64,000 nucleotides of DNA from JAABRU01 sp041390465 (GTDB taxonomy: Bacteria; Desulfobacterota; Desulfobacteria; Desulfobacterales; Desulfococcaceae). The DNA lies in NCBI GenBank assembly GCA_041390465.1, contig JAWKPW010000003.1, positions 1 through 64,000 of the forward strand, in the 5' to 3' direction. Below the pieces are notes generated by a model. It did no database searches. It saw only the letters and a program-made list of their open reading frames with translations, and had not been told where the DNA came from. Made by a program: the position numbers and the translations under genes. Positions within the stretch are counted from its first letter, which is position 1. Each line of letters opens with the position of its first letter. Below, piece after piece: positions 34,816-42,819 of the stretch.

Positions 34816-35986
34816 GTTGTGTCTTAGTCCCGTTGAACAGCAGGATATGTATCCATTCCTTAAGAGACCATATATGGTCAGTCAGACCTGCTGCCATAGC
34901 AGGAGTTATGCTCCAACCATTTCCCCGTCCCCGTCTTTTTTGCGAAGAGTTCTACCGGTCAGCAGAAATTATAACCGTACATGGTAAAATATAGTCACAG
35001 CCTCCATGGATTTCCCAGTCCTTGAAAGCAATACGTCTTTCTGCTTTCCGTGCATTCCGGTTTTGTCACTTCCATTATACTTTCTTTTCTGTAAAAGATG
35101 TATTGACCCGGTTGCTCACAGAGGAATTATCCGTGTTGTCCTTACACTCCTTCGTTACCGAAAATTATTCTGGATTTCAATATCGGTTACCTTACTGTTT
35201 CTACTTTGTGAACAGTCGCATAATTCAGGTCTTCCCGGCGGTTCCATGTAAGGATTGGTGGGGACGTCCCGGATTTCCGGTGTGAGGGGAATGATTTTTT
35301 TTGCCGTATGCGTTAAGAATCGCTGTTTTGTATGGTTTATATTCATCTGTGGTAATAATAAGTTCAATCATATCCTTATCCGTTCTTTCTTCCAGTTCTT
35401 CCACCACTTTTACGGTGTTCTCACTGTTTCGTTTTCCGGGAACAACATTTATCACAAGACGGTGCTCAGGATCAAAGGTCACGTGATCCCAATTGTCTCC
35501 CGACTCTGTTTCTCCGGCATCATCAGGATCGCAGTTTTTCTTTCTTTTCCGACAAACGACCATTTTTCATCAAATTGAACCTCACGGTTCCTGGGGAAAA
35601 AGATACAAGATCATCATGAATATTTTTTGAATGTTCCCTCTAATTTTGCTGTATCTTATAACTGTATTTTTATCAACCTCCGGTCAGCTTGGTTGTTTTT
35701 CTCTGACTCCGACTCCCTCCGAATATGGTCTAATATGAATTCAATTCTTTTGCCATCCGGTATCCGGGCATTGAACAGGGCAGTTCCTTTACGTTCTGAA
35801 AAACGTGATCCTGCAGGTTCTGCAATACATAATCTGCGATTCTTTTTTTCCCATAATAACCGCATACAGTAAGATTCCCAAGATTTCTTTGACCATAATC
35901 CGGGCATGATTCATTTTGGCAGCAAAAAAAGTTGAAAGATCATCCATTGCGAGGATCTTTATAATATTTTCTATGTGTTGATTACT
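34816..35986 (-). mobile_element. Degenerate IS1-like transposase element
   Basis: A 1.17-kb unit between 34-bp direct repeats. Transposase pieces in several frames match a two-part IS1-type transposase with zinc-ribbon start: CPDYGQRNLGN and LQNLQDHVFQ-like pieces near 35900, FSERKGTALFNARIPDGKRI in the middle, DPDDAGETESGDNWDHVTFD with FDPEHRLVINVVPGKR and ITTDEYKPYKTAILNAYG at 35225-35563, and the C-terminal MAAGLTDHIWSLKEW near 34880. Many indels; not functional. Its first 110 bases recur at 62993-63103. Confidence 0.8.
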
Positions 35987-36158
35987 GTTGGTTGTGAATT
36001 TATTCCAAGTTCCATTTTTTCACTCCCTGAAATATATTTTTATTTAATAAATGATATTGGCACAGATAACCAAAGAATTATTTTGGATTATTTTCTCAAC
36101 AGACTCAAAATTTGAATGAATCATTGCAGTTATCAACTTTTGCCTGATTCCGGATTAT

Positions 36159-36356
36159 TTATAAATTCAGGTAGTTCTTGGCATGCCGCCATTCGCTGAT
36201 GCCTTCAGTCAATGCCTTCCATTCAAACATATCTGCATCATATCCTGCTTTTCCTTCATTGAAAAGTCTGTAAAAATCATCTGAGGACAGTTCATATTTT
36301 CCGGCAAATAATCCTCGAAAAAATCCGGTTCTGTATGACCTGATAGGCGGTGACAT
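36159..36356 (-). CDS. Small hypothetical protein
   Basis: A 65-residue frame 9 bases after the 276-residue gene and in the same direction. It starts MSPPIRSYRTGFFRGLFAGK and ends EWRHAKNYLNL; it is rich in aromatic and charged residues, with no signal or TM helix. Its stop lies 138 bp before the right copy of the 34-bp repeat. It is not recognised. Spacing supports co-expression with the two genes upstream. Confidence 0.45.
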   Translation of the reverse strand: MSPPIRSYRTGFFRGLFAGKYELSSDDFYRLFNEGKAGYDADMFEWKALTEGISEWRHAKNYLNL

Positions 36357-36365
36357 CTCTCCTCT

Positions 36366-37196
36366 TCACCGCCTGTGTTCCAATTGAAAACTTAATTCAA
36401 CAATTTCCTTTACCTCATCAAAGTGATCTTCCGAAGAACTGCGGAGAAGCCTCAGAGCGAATTCTTTGGCCGCATCATACATTTCAGCATCTGTAAGGGC
36501 TGTCCAATACGCCTGGGCTTTGCTAAGATAATCATGGTCTTCCGGTGCTGTCAGTCTGAAAGCCGTATAAAGGCATTCAATCACTGCCTCATGAAACCCC
36601 ATATTGTCAAACACAATGGAAAAAAGTTGATTCTGATGAGCCGGGTTATCATGCCATACCATCAGCGTGTGGGTAAACATAATAAGGTTAAGATAATCGG
36701 ATTCCTCCTTTAAACGCTGTTCCCGTAAAAACGGCAGGATGAACTCAGAAGCAAGAATAAAAACAAGACTCTGGATATCACGCAGAAATCCTGTATCTCC
36801 TTCCAGAAACATAGGTTTCCCGTTTTTGTATGCGGCAAATACAGGAAATGCCAAATTATAGATCACCTCAAGTGTCAGTCTGGAATATCCGATTTTTGAT
36901 GCAGAACGTCTTTTCGGTATTCTTTCAGGCATATCAGGAAGATGTTTGCTGCTGAGCAGCACAGACTGATTTTTCAGATAACCTGTAAATGGAGAGGATA
37001 TAAAAAAATCAGGCAAATCGGAATTTTCATAACTTTGGATCAGTTCGGAAAAACCGAGAGGGAGCTGACCGGAATTAAGGAAATCATCTGCCAGTTTCAA
37101 ACTTTCCCGCATCGTCTCCGGTGTCCATTCGGAAGTGAGAATCTGCTGATATTTCTCTTTCAGCAAAGGATTTGTATGTAAATATATTTTCATCAA
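36366..37196 (-). CDS. Hypothetical protein of an accessory three-gene unit
   Basis: A 276-residue soluble, mainly helical protein, not recognised. Notable parts are an N-terminal KEKYQQILTSEWTPETMRESL, a hydrophobic middle (LSRLTLEVIYNLAFPVFAAY-like; DIQSLVFILASEFILPFLRE) and a C-terminal TPR-like segment (LSKAQAYWTALTDAEMYDAAKEFALRLL split by turns). It sits between a 63-residue basic protein and a 65-residue protein with gaps of 14 and 9 bases. No Walker, nuclease or DNA-binding motif is seen. Its place in the accessory block suggests a cassette-like origin; no function is offered. Confidence 0.65.
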   Translation of the reverse strand: MMKIYLHTNPLLKEKYQQILTSEWTPETMRESLKLADDFLNSGQLPLGFSELIQSYENSDLPDFFISSPFTGYLKNQSVLLSSKHLPDMPERIPKRRSASKIGYSRLTLEVIYNLAFPVFAAYKNGKPMFLEGDTGFLRDIQSLVFILASEFILPFLREQRLKEESDYLNLIMFTHTLMVWHDNPAHQNQLFSIVFDNMGFHEAVIECLYTAFRLTAPEDHDYLSKAQAYWTALTDAEMYDAAKEFALRLLRSSSEDHFDEVKEIVELSFQLEHRR

Positions 37197-37210
37197 AAAC
37201 CTCTTAATTC

Positions 37211-37402
37211 TTAATGATGCTCTGCACGTTTGGATTTGCGCCGTGAGATTTCATTTGCCTGATTCAGAAGAGTTTTCCTTTTCTTGATCTTTTCCGTCAG
37301 CATCAGTTTTCTTGCTTCAGTACGGAGTTGTTTTTCGAGTCTGTCTTTTTCATCTGCTGAGAGATCATGATTGCTATCTTCTCCGCCAATAGTGGAAGAC
37401 AT
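37211..37402 (-). CDS. Small charged hypothetical protein
   Basis: A 63-residue protein with a good ribosome site (AGGAG, ten bases before the ATG at 37402). After a short acidic start (SSTIGGEDSNHDLSADEKDR) it is a single basic amphipathic helix ending RRKSKRAEHH. It starts 28 bases after the R' end of the attC-like palindrome at 37430-37558, as a cassette gene would. Confidence 0.55.
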   Translation of the reverse strand: MSSTIGGEDSNHDLSADEKDRLEKQLRTEARKLMLTEKIKKRKTLLNQANEISRRKSKRAEHH

Positions 37403-37429
37403 TGATTCTATCTCCTGTCATAAAACAGC

Positions 37430-37558
37430 AACCCATTATTCGCTGAAAATTTATAACAATTTGAAATTAAATATTTTTTTAAATTGTAAAATGCAATTTT
37501 TGCAAAATTTGCCTCAATAATTTAAATTGGTTAAATTGATTTAAGCGAATCATGGGTT
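37430..37558 (-). repeat. attC-like palindrome 2
   Basis: 129 bp with inverted ends AACCCATTATTCGCT / AGCGAATCATGGGTT (14 of 15) and an AT-rich interior. On the minus strand it begins TATAACCCATG six bases after the stop of the membrane-protein gene and ends GGGTTGCTG before the next gene. The R' end fits GTTRRRY poorly, so an integron site is only a possibility. Confidence 0.5.
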
Positions 37559-37564
37559 ATAATA

Positions 37565-37954
37565 TTACAAAAGTTTGTTTCTTTTGCGCTCAGTATATCT
37601 TTTATGCGCCAAAGAAAATAACATTGAACCTCCAGCAAAAAATAATAATCCGTTGCGTATCCCTTCTGCCCCTTCCTCAATTACGCAAAAACCCGCAACA
37701 AAACAAAAAATACCACATAATCTCAAGGTGAATGGAGACAAAAGACCATACTCTCGTTTGCGAGAGTCTGAAAACAATAAGCAGAAGCCTAATGCACCGA
37801 AAGGAAATCCAAATCCGAACATCAGACTGATATATAAACCTGAATTATCGGAGAAAAAAATTAATATCCCAATAATAATAAATATTCCGAAGAATAGCAG
37901 GCCAAAAATAATTCGAGACGATTTGCTTAACTGATTTGTTAATTTATCATCCAT
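37565..37954 (-). CDS. Small four-helix membrane protein, cassette-like
   Basis: A 129-residue inner-membrane protein with four TM helices (about residues 17-35, 40-62, 76-96, 101-117) and charged, short loops; no family recognised. The start at 37954 (MDDKLTNQL) is preferred over the frame start at 38017, because the latter lies inside the palindrome at 37967-38048. The gene begins 12 bases after that palindrome and ends 6 bases before the next. It is AT-rich like the methyltransferase gene beside it and unlike the secretion genes. This is the layout of a one-gene integron cassette. Confidence 0.65.
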   Translation of the reverse strand: MDDKLTNQLSKSSRIIFGLLFFGIFIIIGILIFFSDNSGLYISLMFGFGFPFGALGFCLLFSDSRKREYGLLSPFTLRLCGIFCFVAGFCVIEEGAEGIRNGLLFFAGGSMLFSLAHKRYTERKRNKLL

Positions 37955-37966
37955 TTTTTTATAAAA

Positions 37967-38048
37967 ATCCAACGATTGAGCTAACCGGTTTTCAAAATGT
38001 GGAGCGAAGCGGAACATTTTGAAAATCCGGTTGAGCGATTGGTTATAT
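37967..38048 (-). other. attC-like recombination site 1
   Basis: 82 bp. On the minus strand it reads ATATAAC-CAATCGCTCAACCGG...CCGGTTAGCTCAATC-GTTGGAT. GTTGGAT fits the attC R' consensus GTTRRRY exactly; ATATAAC is one mismatch from RYYYAAC. The inner arms ATTTTCAAAATGT/ACATTTTGAAAA enclose a small GCTTCGC-type loop. The TAA stop of the methyltransferase lies inside the first core, as is common in cassettes. No integrase gene is in the window. Confidence 0.5.
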
Positions 38049-40049
38049 GTTTGATTTTACTTTAAATTCATATGATTTCGGACAAATTTTTTTGTCTTTT
38101 GTTTGCCACATATACCAAGCTCCTATTGATTGAAAAGGGGACCATCTTTTTTCGATTTTATCTAATTCGTTTTGCATATCTCCGTTATTAGGTAAGTTAT
38201 AAAATAATTTTAGTTGGCCCATAAATGCGGCATCTTCGATTGGAAACACATCAGGTCTTGCCAATACAAATATTAAATACATTTTAGCAGTCCATTTTCC
38301 AATTCCTTTAACCTTAGTCAATTCATCAATAACATCTTCGTTTGATAGTTGTTTTAAATTGTTAATTGAAATTACATCATTTAGAATTTTATCAGCCAAA
38401 TCCCTTAAATAAGATATTTTTCTATTCGAAATACCTAGGGTTTTTAATTTACTATCACTAACTTCTTGAATTATTTTAGGACTATAGTTGTTACCTAAAA
38501 ATGATTCAAGATTAGATATTATCGATGTCGAAGCAGCCAAAGAGAGCTGTTGACTAATTATCGCATCACAAATGTATTTAAAGCCTAATTCAGAAGATTT
38601 GGGAGAAAGATTGCATTCTCCTAATTTCGGAATAACCATTTTTAATACCGGATCTTTGATCAATGTCTCTTGTGCTAAAGACAATTTGTCACAAACACAA
38701 TTAATTGTACTCTCGTTATCACATTTTAAATCAAAATGTATCAAAATATCATCAACGTTTTCAATAACTCTGCTATCAGATATAATTTCAAAATTATTTC
38801 TGCAACTTAAATTTGGATTATATTTTGCTTGAGTCTCAAAAAGGGATAAGTGAGTTGAAGTATTTTTGGTTTCTTTTCTCTTTGACACATAATCACCCAT
38901 TTCCTCTAAACCTTTGCAGAATCTTTTAACAATCGTGTAAATGGCCTCTGAACTATTATCTATACCGATAAAGTTCCTTTTTAATTGATCAGCAACATCT
39001 AAAGTTGTTCCTGACCCTGCAAAACAATCAAGTACAATATCACCTTCGTTTGAAGATGCTTCAATAATTCTTTCAAGAATATATGGATTTTTTTCGGTCG
39101 GATAACCTGTCGTTTTTATATTTTGATTAAGAGAATCTTGGACATCAAGCCAAATATCTTGGACAGGAATGCCTTTATCCTCATCGAAAAATACTTTTCG
39201 TCTTGGATTACCGTTTGCAGACCAATAAATATGACCTTTGTTATCAAGCTCTGTAAGTTTTTTTGGAGTGTATTGCCAATGTTTGCCAGGGGGTGGAAGC
39301 ATTCCCTTCCATTCTTTCCCAGTTTCACCATTTCGTGTTCCGGGAGCATGAATTGGAACTTTTTTGTATCTTTTCCCTGTCAATTCATCTATGCATGGAT
39401 ATTCCTTTTTTATTTTTTCTTCAGGCCATGGTTCAGTCGGTCTGTTCCAAATATACTTATCTGTTTTTGAATAGAACAAAATATAGTCTGAAATATTTCC
39501 ATATGTTTTTGTTGTATAATTTTTATTGCTACATTTTTTTCTTGTTATTATCCCTCTATAGTTTCTAGCACCAAAAATTTCGTCCATGATTACTTTTATT
39601 TGAAATGTCATATTACCGTCTAAGTGGATATAAATTGATCCTTTATTTGACAATAACTCTCTCATAACAATTAATCTTTTTCTCATAAATTCAATGTAGT
39701 GGCTACCGTTTAAATCATCTTTATAAGAATTCTTTTGATTTCGAGACTGAAAAATGCTGTTAGTGCCATAAGGTGGATCAATATATATTAGGCTAATTTT
39801 TCCGTTATATTTTCCTTGATGAAAAAGATACTTTAACACATCAAGATTATCACCATAGAATAATTTATTTGAACAATTTGTATTGTATATTGATATATAT
39901 TGTGATTCTGGTAAACTTCTTAAAATAAAATCAACTGACATTTTAATCGGATAAAAAATTTCATATGAAGAGTCACCATCATATTCTTCACAAGTTATGA
40001 TAGTAGTCTCGTCTTTAACCCATTTATTTTTTGTGATTCCAGTTGCCAT
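38043..40049 (-). CDS. DNA methyltransferase fused to AlkA-like HhH-GPD glycosylase
   Basis: A 668-residue two-domain protein. Residues 55-380 are a beta-class amino-methyltransferase: motif IV DPPY at 91-94 comes first, then motif I LDCFAGSGTT at 340-349 and FIGIDNS. The DPPY form points to adenine-N6 or cytosine-N4. After a linker (380-455), residues 465-655 are a DNA-3-methyladenine glycosylase II fold: ISQQLSLAAS, the hairpin VKGIGKWTAKMYLIF at 580-594, the catalytic Asp606 in VFPIEDAAF, and RWSPFQSIGAWYMW. The start overlaps the upstream gene by one base (TGATG). The gene is much richer in A+T than the secretion genes on both sides. A methylase with its own repair, or a base-excising restriction activity, are both possible. 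Confidence 0.88.
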   Translation of the reverse strand: MATGITKNKWVKDETTIITCEEYDGDSSYEIFYPIKMSVDFILRSLPESQYISIYNTNCSNKLFYGDNLDVLKYLFHQGKYNGKISLIYIDPPYGTNSIFQSRNQKNSYKDDLNGSHYIEFMRKRLIVMRELLSNKGSIYIHLDGNMTFQIKVIMDEIFGARNYRGIITRKKCSNKNYTTKTYGNISDYILFYSKTDKYIWNRPTEPWPEEKIKKEYPCIDELTGKRYKKVPIHAPGTRNGETGKEWKGMLPPPGKHWQYTPKKLTELDNKGHIYWSANGNPRRKVFFDEDKGIPVQDIWLDVQDSLNQNIKTTGYPTEKNPYILERIIEASSNEGDIVLDCFAGSGTTLDVADQLKRNFIGIDNSSEAIYTIVKRFCKGLEEMGDYVSKRKETKNTSTHLSLFETQAKYNPNLSCRNNFEIISDSRVIENVDDILIHFDLKCDNESTINCVCDKLSLAQETLIKDPVLKMVIPKLGECNLSPKSSELGFKYICDAIISQQLSLAASTSIISNLESFLGNNYSPKIIQEVSDSKLKTLGISNRKISYLRDLADKILNDVISINNLKQLSNEDVIDELTKVKGIGKWTAKMYLIFVLARPDVFPIEDAAFMGQLKLFYNLPNNGDMQNELDKIEKRWSPFQSIGAWYMWQTKDKKICPKSYEFKVKSNI

Positions 40050-40912
40050 CAGCTATTCAACCATTCCTTTGTAATTCTATCTACAATCATTCTCAAGGTG
40101 ACAACAATAATGTCATCCGAACTTTCTTCAAGATAACTGTAGTCATCCCACATTGATCCAAGTAAAAGTCCTGGACCGTCATTTACAAAGATTACTTTAG
40201 TCCTTAACTCCTTTCCAACTGCATATTTCAAAACTTCTCTTGAAACATTATTATATCCCCCAGTTCGGTCGTCTTCCTGAGCACCGCCTCGGTCAGAATC
40301 ATAACGAGCGAAACCAACAGCTAAAATGTTTTGACCGTCTTTAATTATAAAATCAGCAGGTCTGTCAGGTTTTGGATAGTCATCAAAAACTTCGCCCAAC
40401 AGTACATCTCGCCCAGCTCTTTCAGGTCCAAGAATATCAAATTCAGGGAATTTACTTCTAAGAAGCTCAAACATTCTCTCAGTCAAATCGTATCCTTTTT
40501 TGCCTCGATCTTTATATTCCCACAAAACAGCACATAGTGCCTCATCGGGCATAGGTCGTGATAAAAATGCTTTCTGAACCTCCACAATGGATCTGAATCC
40601 TTTTCCGAATTCATCACAAATCCACTTAGCCTGAGTTTTCTTTTTCAACATTTCAACTGGTGTATTTGGACTCACATATTTTCTAAATACTCTTGCAAGT
40701 TGAACTCTCATCCAAGGTTGTTTAACTTCTGCAGTTTGCATAAAAAGCCTGATTGAGCTTTCTGATGATTTTAAGAGTTGACCGAAAAGCTCTAAAACAG
40801 GTCTATACAAATTACATGCGTCAACAAGTATGTCGGGATAGAATTCGCCAGTTGCAAGAGTTATCCAGTTTGCCCCGTCTTCCTTGTAGTCTCTAAATGA
40901 TTTTTTGTGCAA
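40049..40912 (-). CDS. Probable type II restriction endonuclease
   Basis: A 287-residue protein encoded just before the methyltransferase and overlapping it by one base. The start is a TTG at 40912 with AAGGAA upstream. The C-terminal half looks like a restriction fold: DILGPERAGRDVLLGEVFDD, then PDRPADFIIKDGQNILAVGF, then ARYDSDRGGAQEDDRTGGYN, and a closing KVIFVNDGPGLLLGSMWDDY. The PADFII...VGFA spacing resembles a PD-(D/E)XK site with a changed last residue. The family is not recognised with certainty; the call rests on this pattern and on pairing with a methylase. Confidence 0.65.
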   Translation of the reverse strand: MHKKSFRDYKEDGANWITLATGEFYPDILVDACNLYRPVLELFGQLLKSSESSIRLFMQTAEVKQPWMRVQLARVFRKYVSPNTPVEMLKKKTQAKWICDEFGKGFRSIVEVQKAFLSRPMPDEALCAVLWEYKDRGKKGYDLTERMFELLRSKFPEFDILGPERAGRDVLLGEVFDDYPKPDRPADFIIKDGQNILAVGFARYDSDRGGAQEDDRTGGYNNVSREVLKYAVGKELRTKVIFVNDGPGLLLGSMWDDYSYLEESSDDIIVVTLRMIVDRITKEWLNS

Positions 40913-41039
40913 TTTTTATTTTTTTTCCTTGCTTGAGTCCGATTTTTCGTTTTTTTCTGAACACATAACCAGTTATTATACGAATCCGGATACCATTCAA
41001 TGCAGTATCTTATCAGAATTTTAAATAAAATCCCAAAAT

Positions 41040-42260
41040 CTAAAACGGCATCTCATTCATGCTGAAAATAGCCGTCAGCATGGAAATGACAATAAATCCG
41101 ACCACAAGCCCCATGACAAGAATCATGGCCGGCTCCAGCAGACTGATGAGTCTTTTGACTGTATTGCGCACAGTTTTTTCATAATTCTGTGCCACCCGCA
41201 CCAGCATTTCATCCAGTTTTCCGGATTCCTCGCCCACGGTAATCATCTGCACAGCCAGAGAGGGAAAAACCTGTGTATCTTCCAGAGGTTTGGAAAGCCG
41301 TTCTCCTTCCTTGACGCGATCACGCACCGTTTCCAAAGATTCGGCAATGACCGTATTGCTGATAATGTCCCTGACCAGTTCCAATGCCCGGAGAATGGGA
41401 ACCCCGCTTCCCATGAGCGTGCCAAGAGTTCGGGAAAAACGCGCCACTTCAATTTTGCGAATCAGATCGCCTGTCATCGGAGCACGGAGATTGAATCTGT
41501 CAAATCTTTGCCTTCCGGCCGGTGTATTGGCATAACGTCTGAATGCTATCACAATTCCGGCTGCTGCCGGAAGAATCAGCCACCAGAAGGATTTGAGAAC
41601 ATTGCTCATTGTCAGCAGAATTCTGGTGGACAAAGGAATTGCCTGCCCCATATCGGCAAATATGACGGAAAATTTGGGAATGACAAAGACCAGAAGGATA
41701 ATCACGGAAATTCCGCCCACAAACAGCAGAAACAGGGGATAAACCAGCGCAGATCGGATATAATCTTTCAGTTCCTGTGAGGTTTCCAGAAATTCCCCCA
41801 GTCTTTCCAGAACTGTTCCCAGCACGCCGCCTGCTTCTCCTGCTCTGACCATGTTCACATAGAATTTTGAAAATGCATCCGGATGCATGGACATGGCATC
41901 GGAAAGATATGCCCCGCCCTGCACAGATTTTCGTATCTCCTGAATGATATTGGCAAATTTTTTGTTTTCACTCACATCTGTCAGAATGGAAAGGGAGCGA
42001 TCCACCGGCAGCCCGGCTTCGAGCAGGGCGGACAAATCCTGCGTGAACAGCATGACATCTTTTGTGGAAATCCTTTGAAACAAAGCAGAAAACCCTGCGG
42101 AAATTCCTGATGCCCCCTGTCCGCCGCTCTGCGTAATTCGGATGGGAATATACCCCATTTCCTGCAGTTTGCCAACCGCAGTTTTTTCATCGCCGGCATC
42201 CAAAGTGCCTTTGATGATTTTTCCGGACAGATCTGTGGCTTTATAGGAATAAATGGACAT
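41040..42260 (-). CDS. gspF: Type II secretion inner-membrane platform protein GspF
   Basis: A 406-residue polytopic protein of the GspF/PilC family: an N-terminal SIYSYKATDLSGKIIKGTLD strand region, two homologous helical domains (LFTQDLSALLEAGLPVDRSL; ARFSRTLGTLMGSGVPILRAL) and three TM helices, with the signature VGEESGKLDEML in the second repeat. It works with GspE and GspL in pseudopilus assembly. It starts three bases after the stop of an inserted nuclease gene, so gspF depends on read-through from the inserted genes. Confidence 0.96.
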   Translation of the reverse strand: MSIYSYKATDLSGKIIKGTLDAGDEKTAVGKLQEMGYIPIRITQSGGQGASGISAGFSALFQRISTKDVMLFTQDLSALLEAGLPVDRSLSILTDVSENKKFANIIQEIRKSVQGGAYLSDAMSMHPDAFSKFYVNMVRAGEAGGVLGTVLERLGEFLETSQELKDYIRSALVYPLFLLFVGGISVIILLVFVIPKFSVIFADMGQAIPLSTRILLTMSNVLKSFWWLILPAAAGIVIAFRRYANTPAGRQRFDRFNLRAPMTGDLIRKIEVARFSRTLGTLMGSGVPILRALELVRDIISNTVIAESLETVRDRVKEGERLSKPLEDTQVFPSLAVQMITVGEESGKLDEMLVRVAQNYEKTVRNTVKRLISLLEPAMILVMGLVVGFIVISMLTAIFSMNEMPF

Positions 42261-42263
42261 GTT

Positions 42264-42819
42264 TCACAGCGTTTCCTGCATTGGCAGATTCCGGACTTCC
42301 ACATCCGGCAGGCTGTTCATGCTACGACTGCAAATCAGAACATGACTTGTCAGCCAGTTCATTTTCTGCTTCAAAATTTTTGTACTGACTGAATATCTGA
42401 CTTTCTGCTTTGGAAAGACAGAACCCGGAAGCAAATCAGTCTCAAGCCATAAAACCGCCTTCACCTTTCCGGATATATTTAAAAGTATTTTTGCAAAGGG
42501 ATTCCATAATTCAGGGTTGTTTTCTGTTCGGTATGCCCCGACAATACAGCTAATGGAATCTTTTACTTTTTGAGCAAGTTCCACTGCCAGCCCACCTGTG
42601 AGCATACGCGCCCTGTTTTCGATTCTGTGTCCCCGGAAATCTTTGACTTCAATCAAATACAAATCCTGTTTCCCGTATATTCCCAAAAAATCCACTGCCT
42701 TTGTTCTGTCAATTTTTTCCATCCGTTACCCGGTAAAAGGGATGCTTATCCAGTTTGCAAACCTGCCATTGATCCCCAAAAGAAAATGACAGATTCTCTT
42801 CCTCAATCCGCTGCATCAT
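42264..42819 (-). pseudogene. PD-(D/E)XK nuclease-like partner of the ATPase, one frameshift
   Basis: From ATGATG at 42819, overlapping the end of the ATPase gene, it reads MMQRIEEENLSFSFGDQWQV then CKLDKHPFYRVTDGK, and after an A6 run near 42715 continues KIDRTKAVDFLGIYGKQDLY then LIEVKDFRGHRIEN. The pattern AVDFLGI...YLIEVKD (D, then ExK) is the PD-(D/E)XK nuclease core. With five A residues instead of six the frame would be whole and about 184 residues long. The C-terminus has no known motif. A nuclease paired with an AAA ATPase suggests a defence role; this is inference. Confidence 0.72.

Noticed and set aside
38049..40049. Type III Mod or plain orphan methyltransferase call
   Set aside because: The C-terminal 200 residues clearly match an HhH-GPD glycosylase, and the coupled partner is not a Res-type helicase.
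40913..41039. Third attC-like site upstream of the restriction gene
   Set aside because: ATAATAACTGGTTATGTG is a short palindrome with a core-like GTTATGT, but no paired arms of attC type can be drawn.
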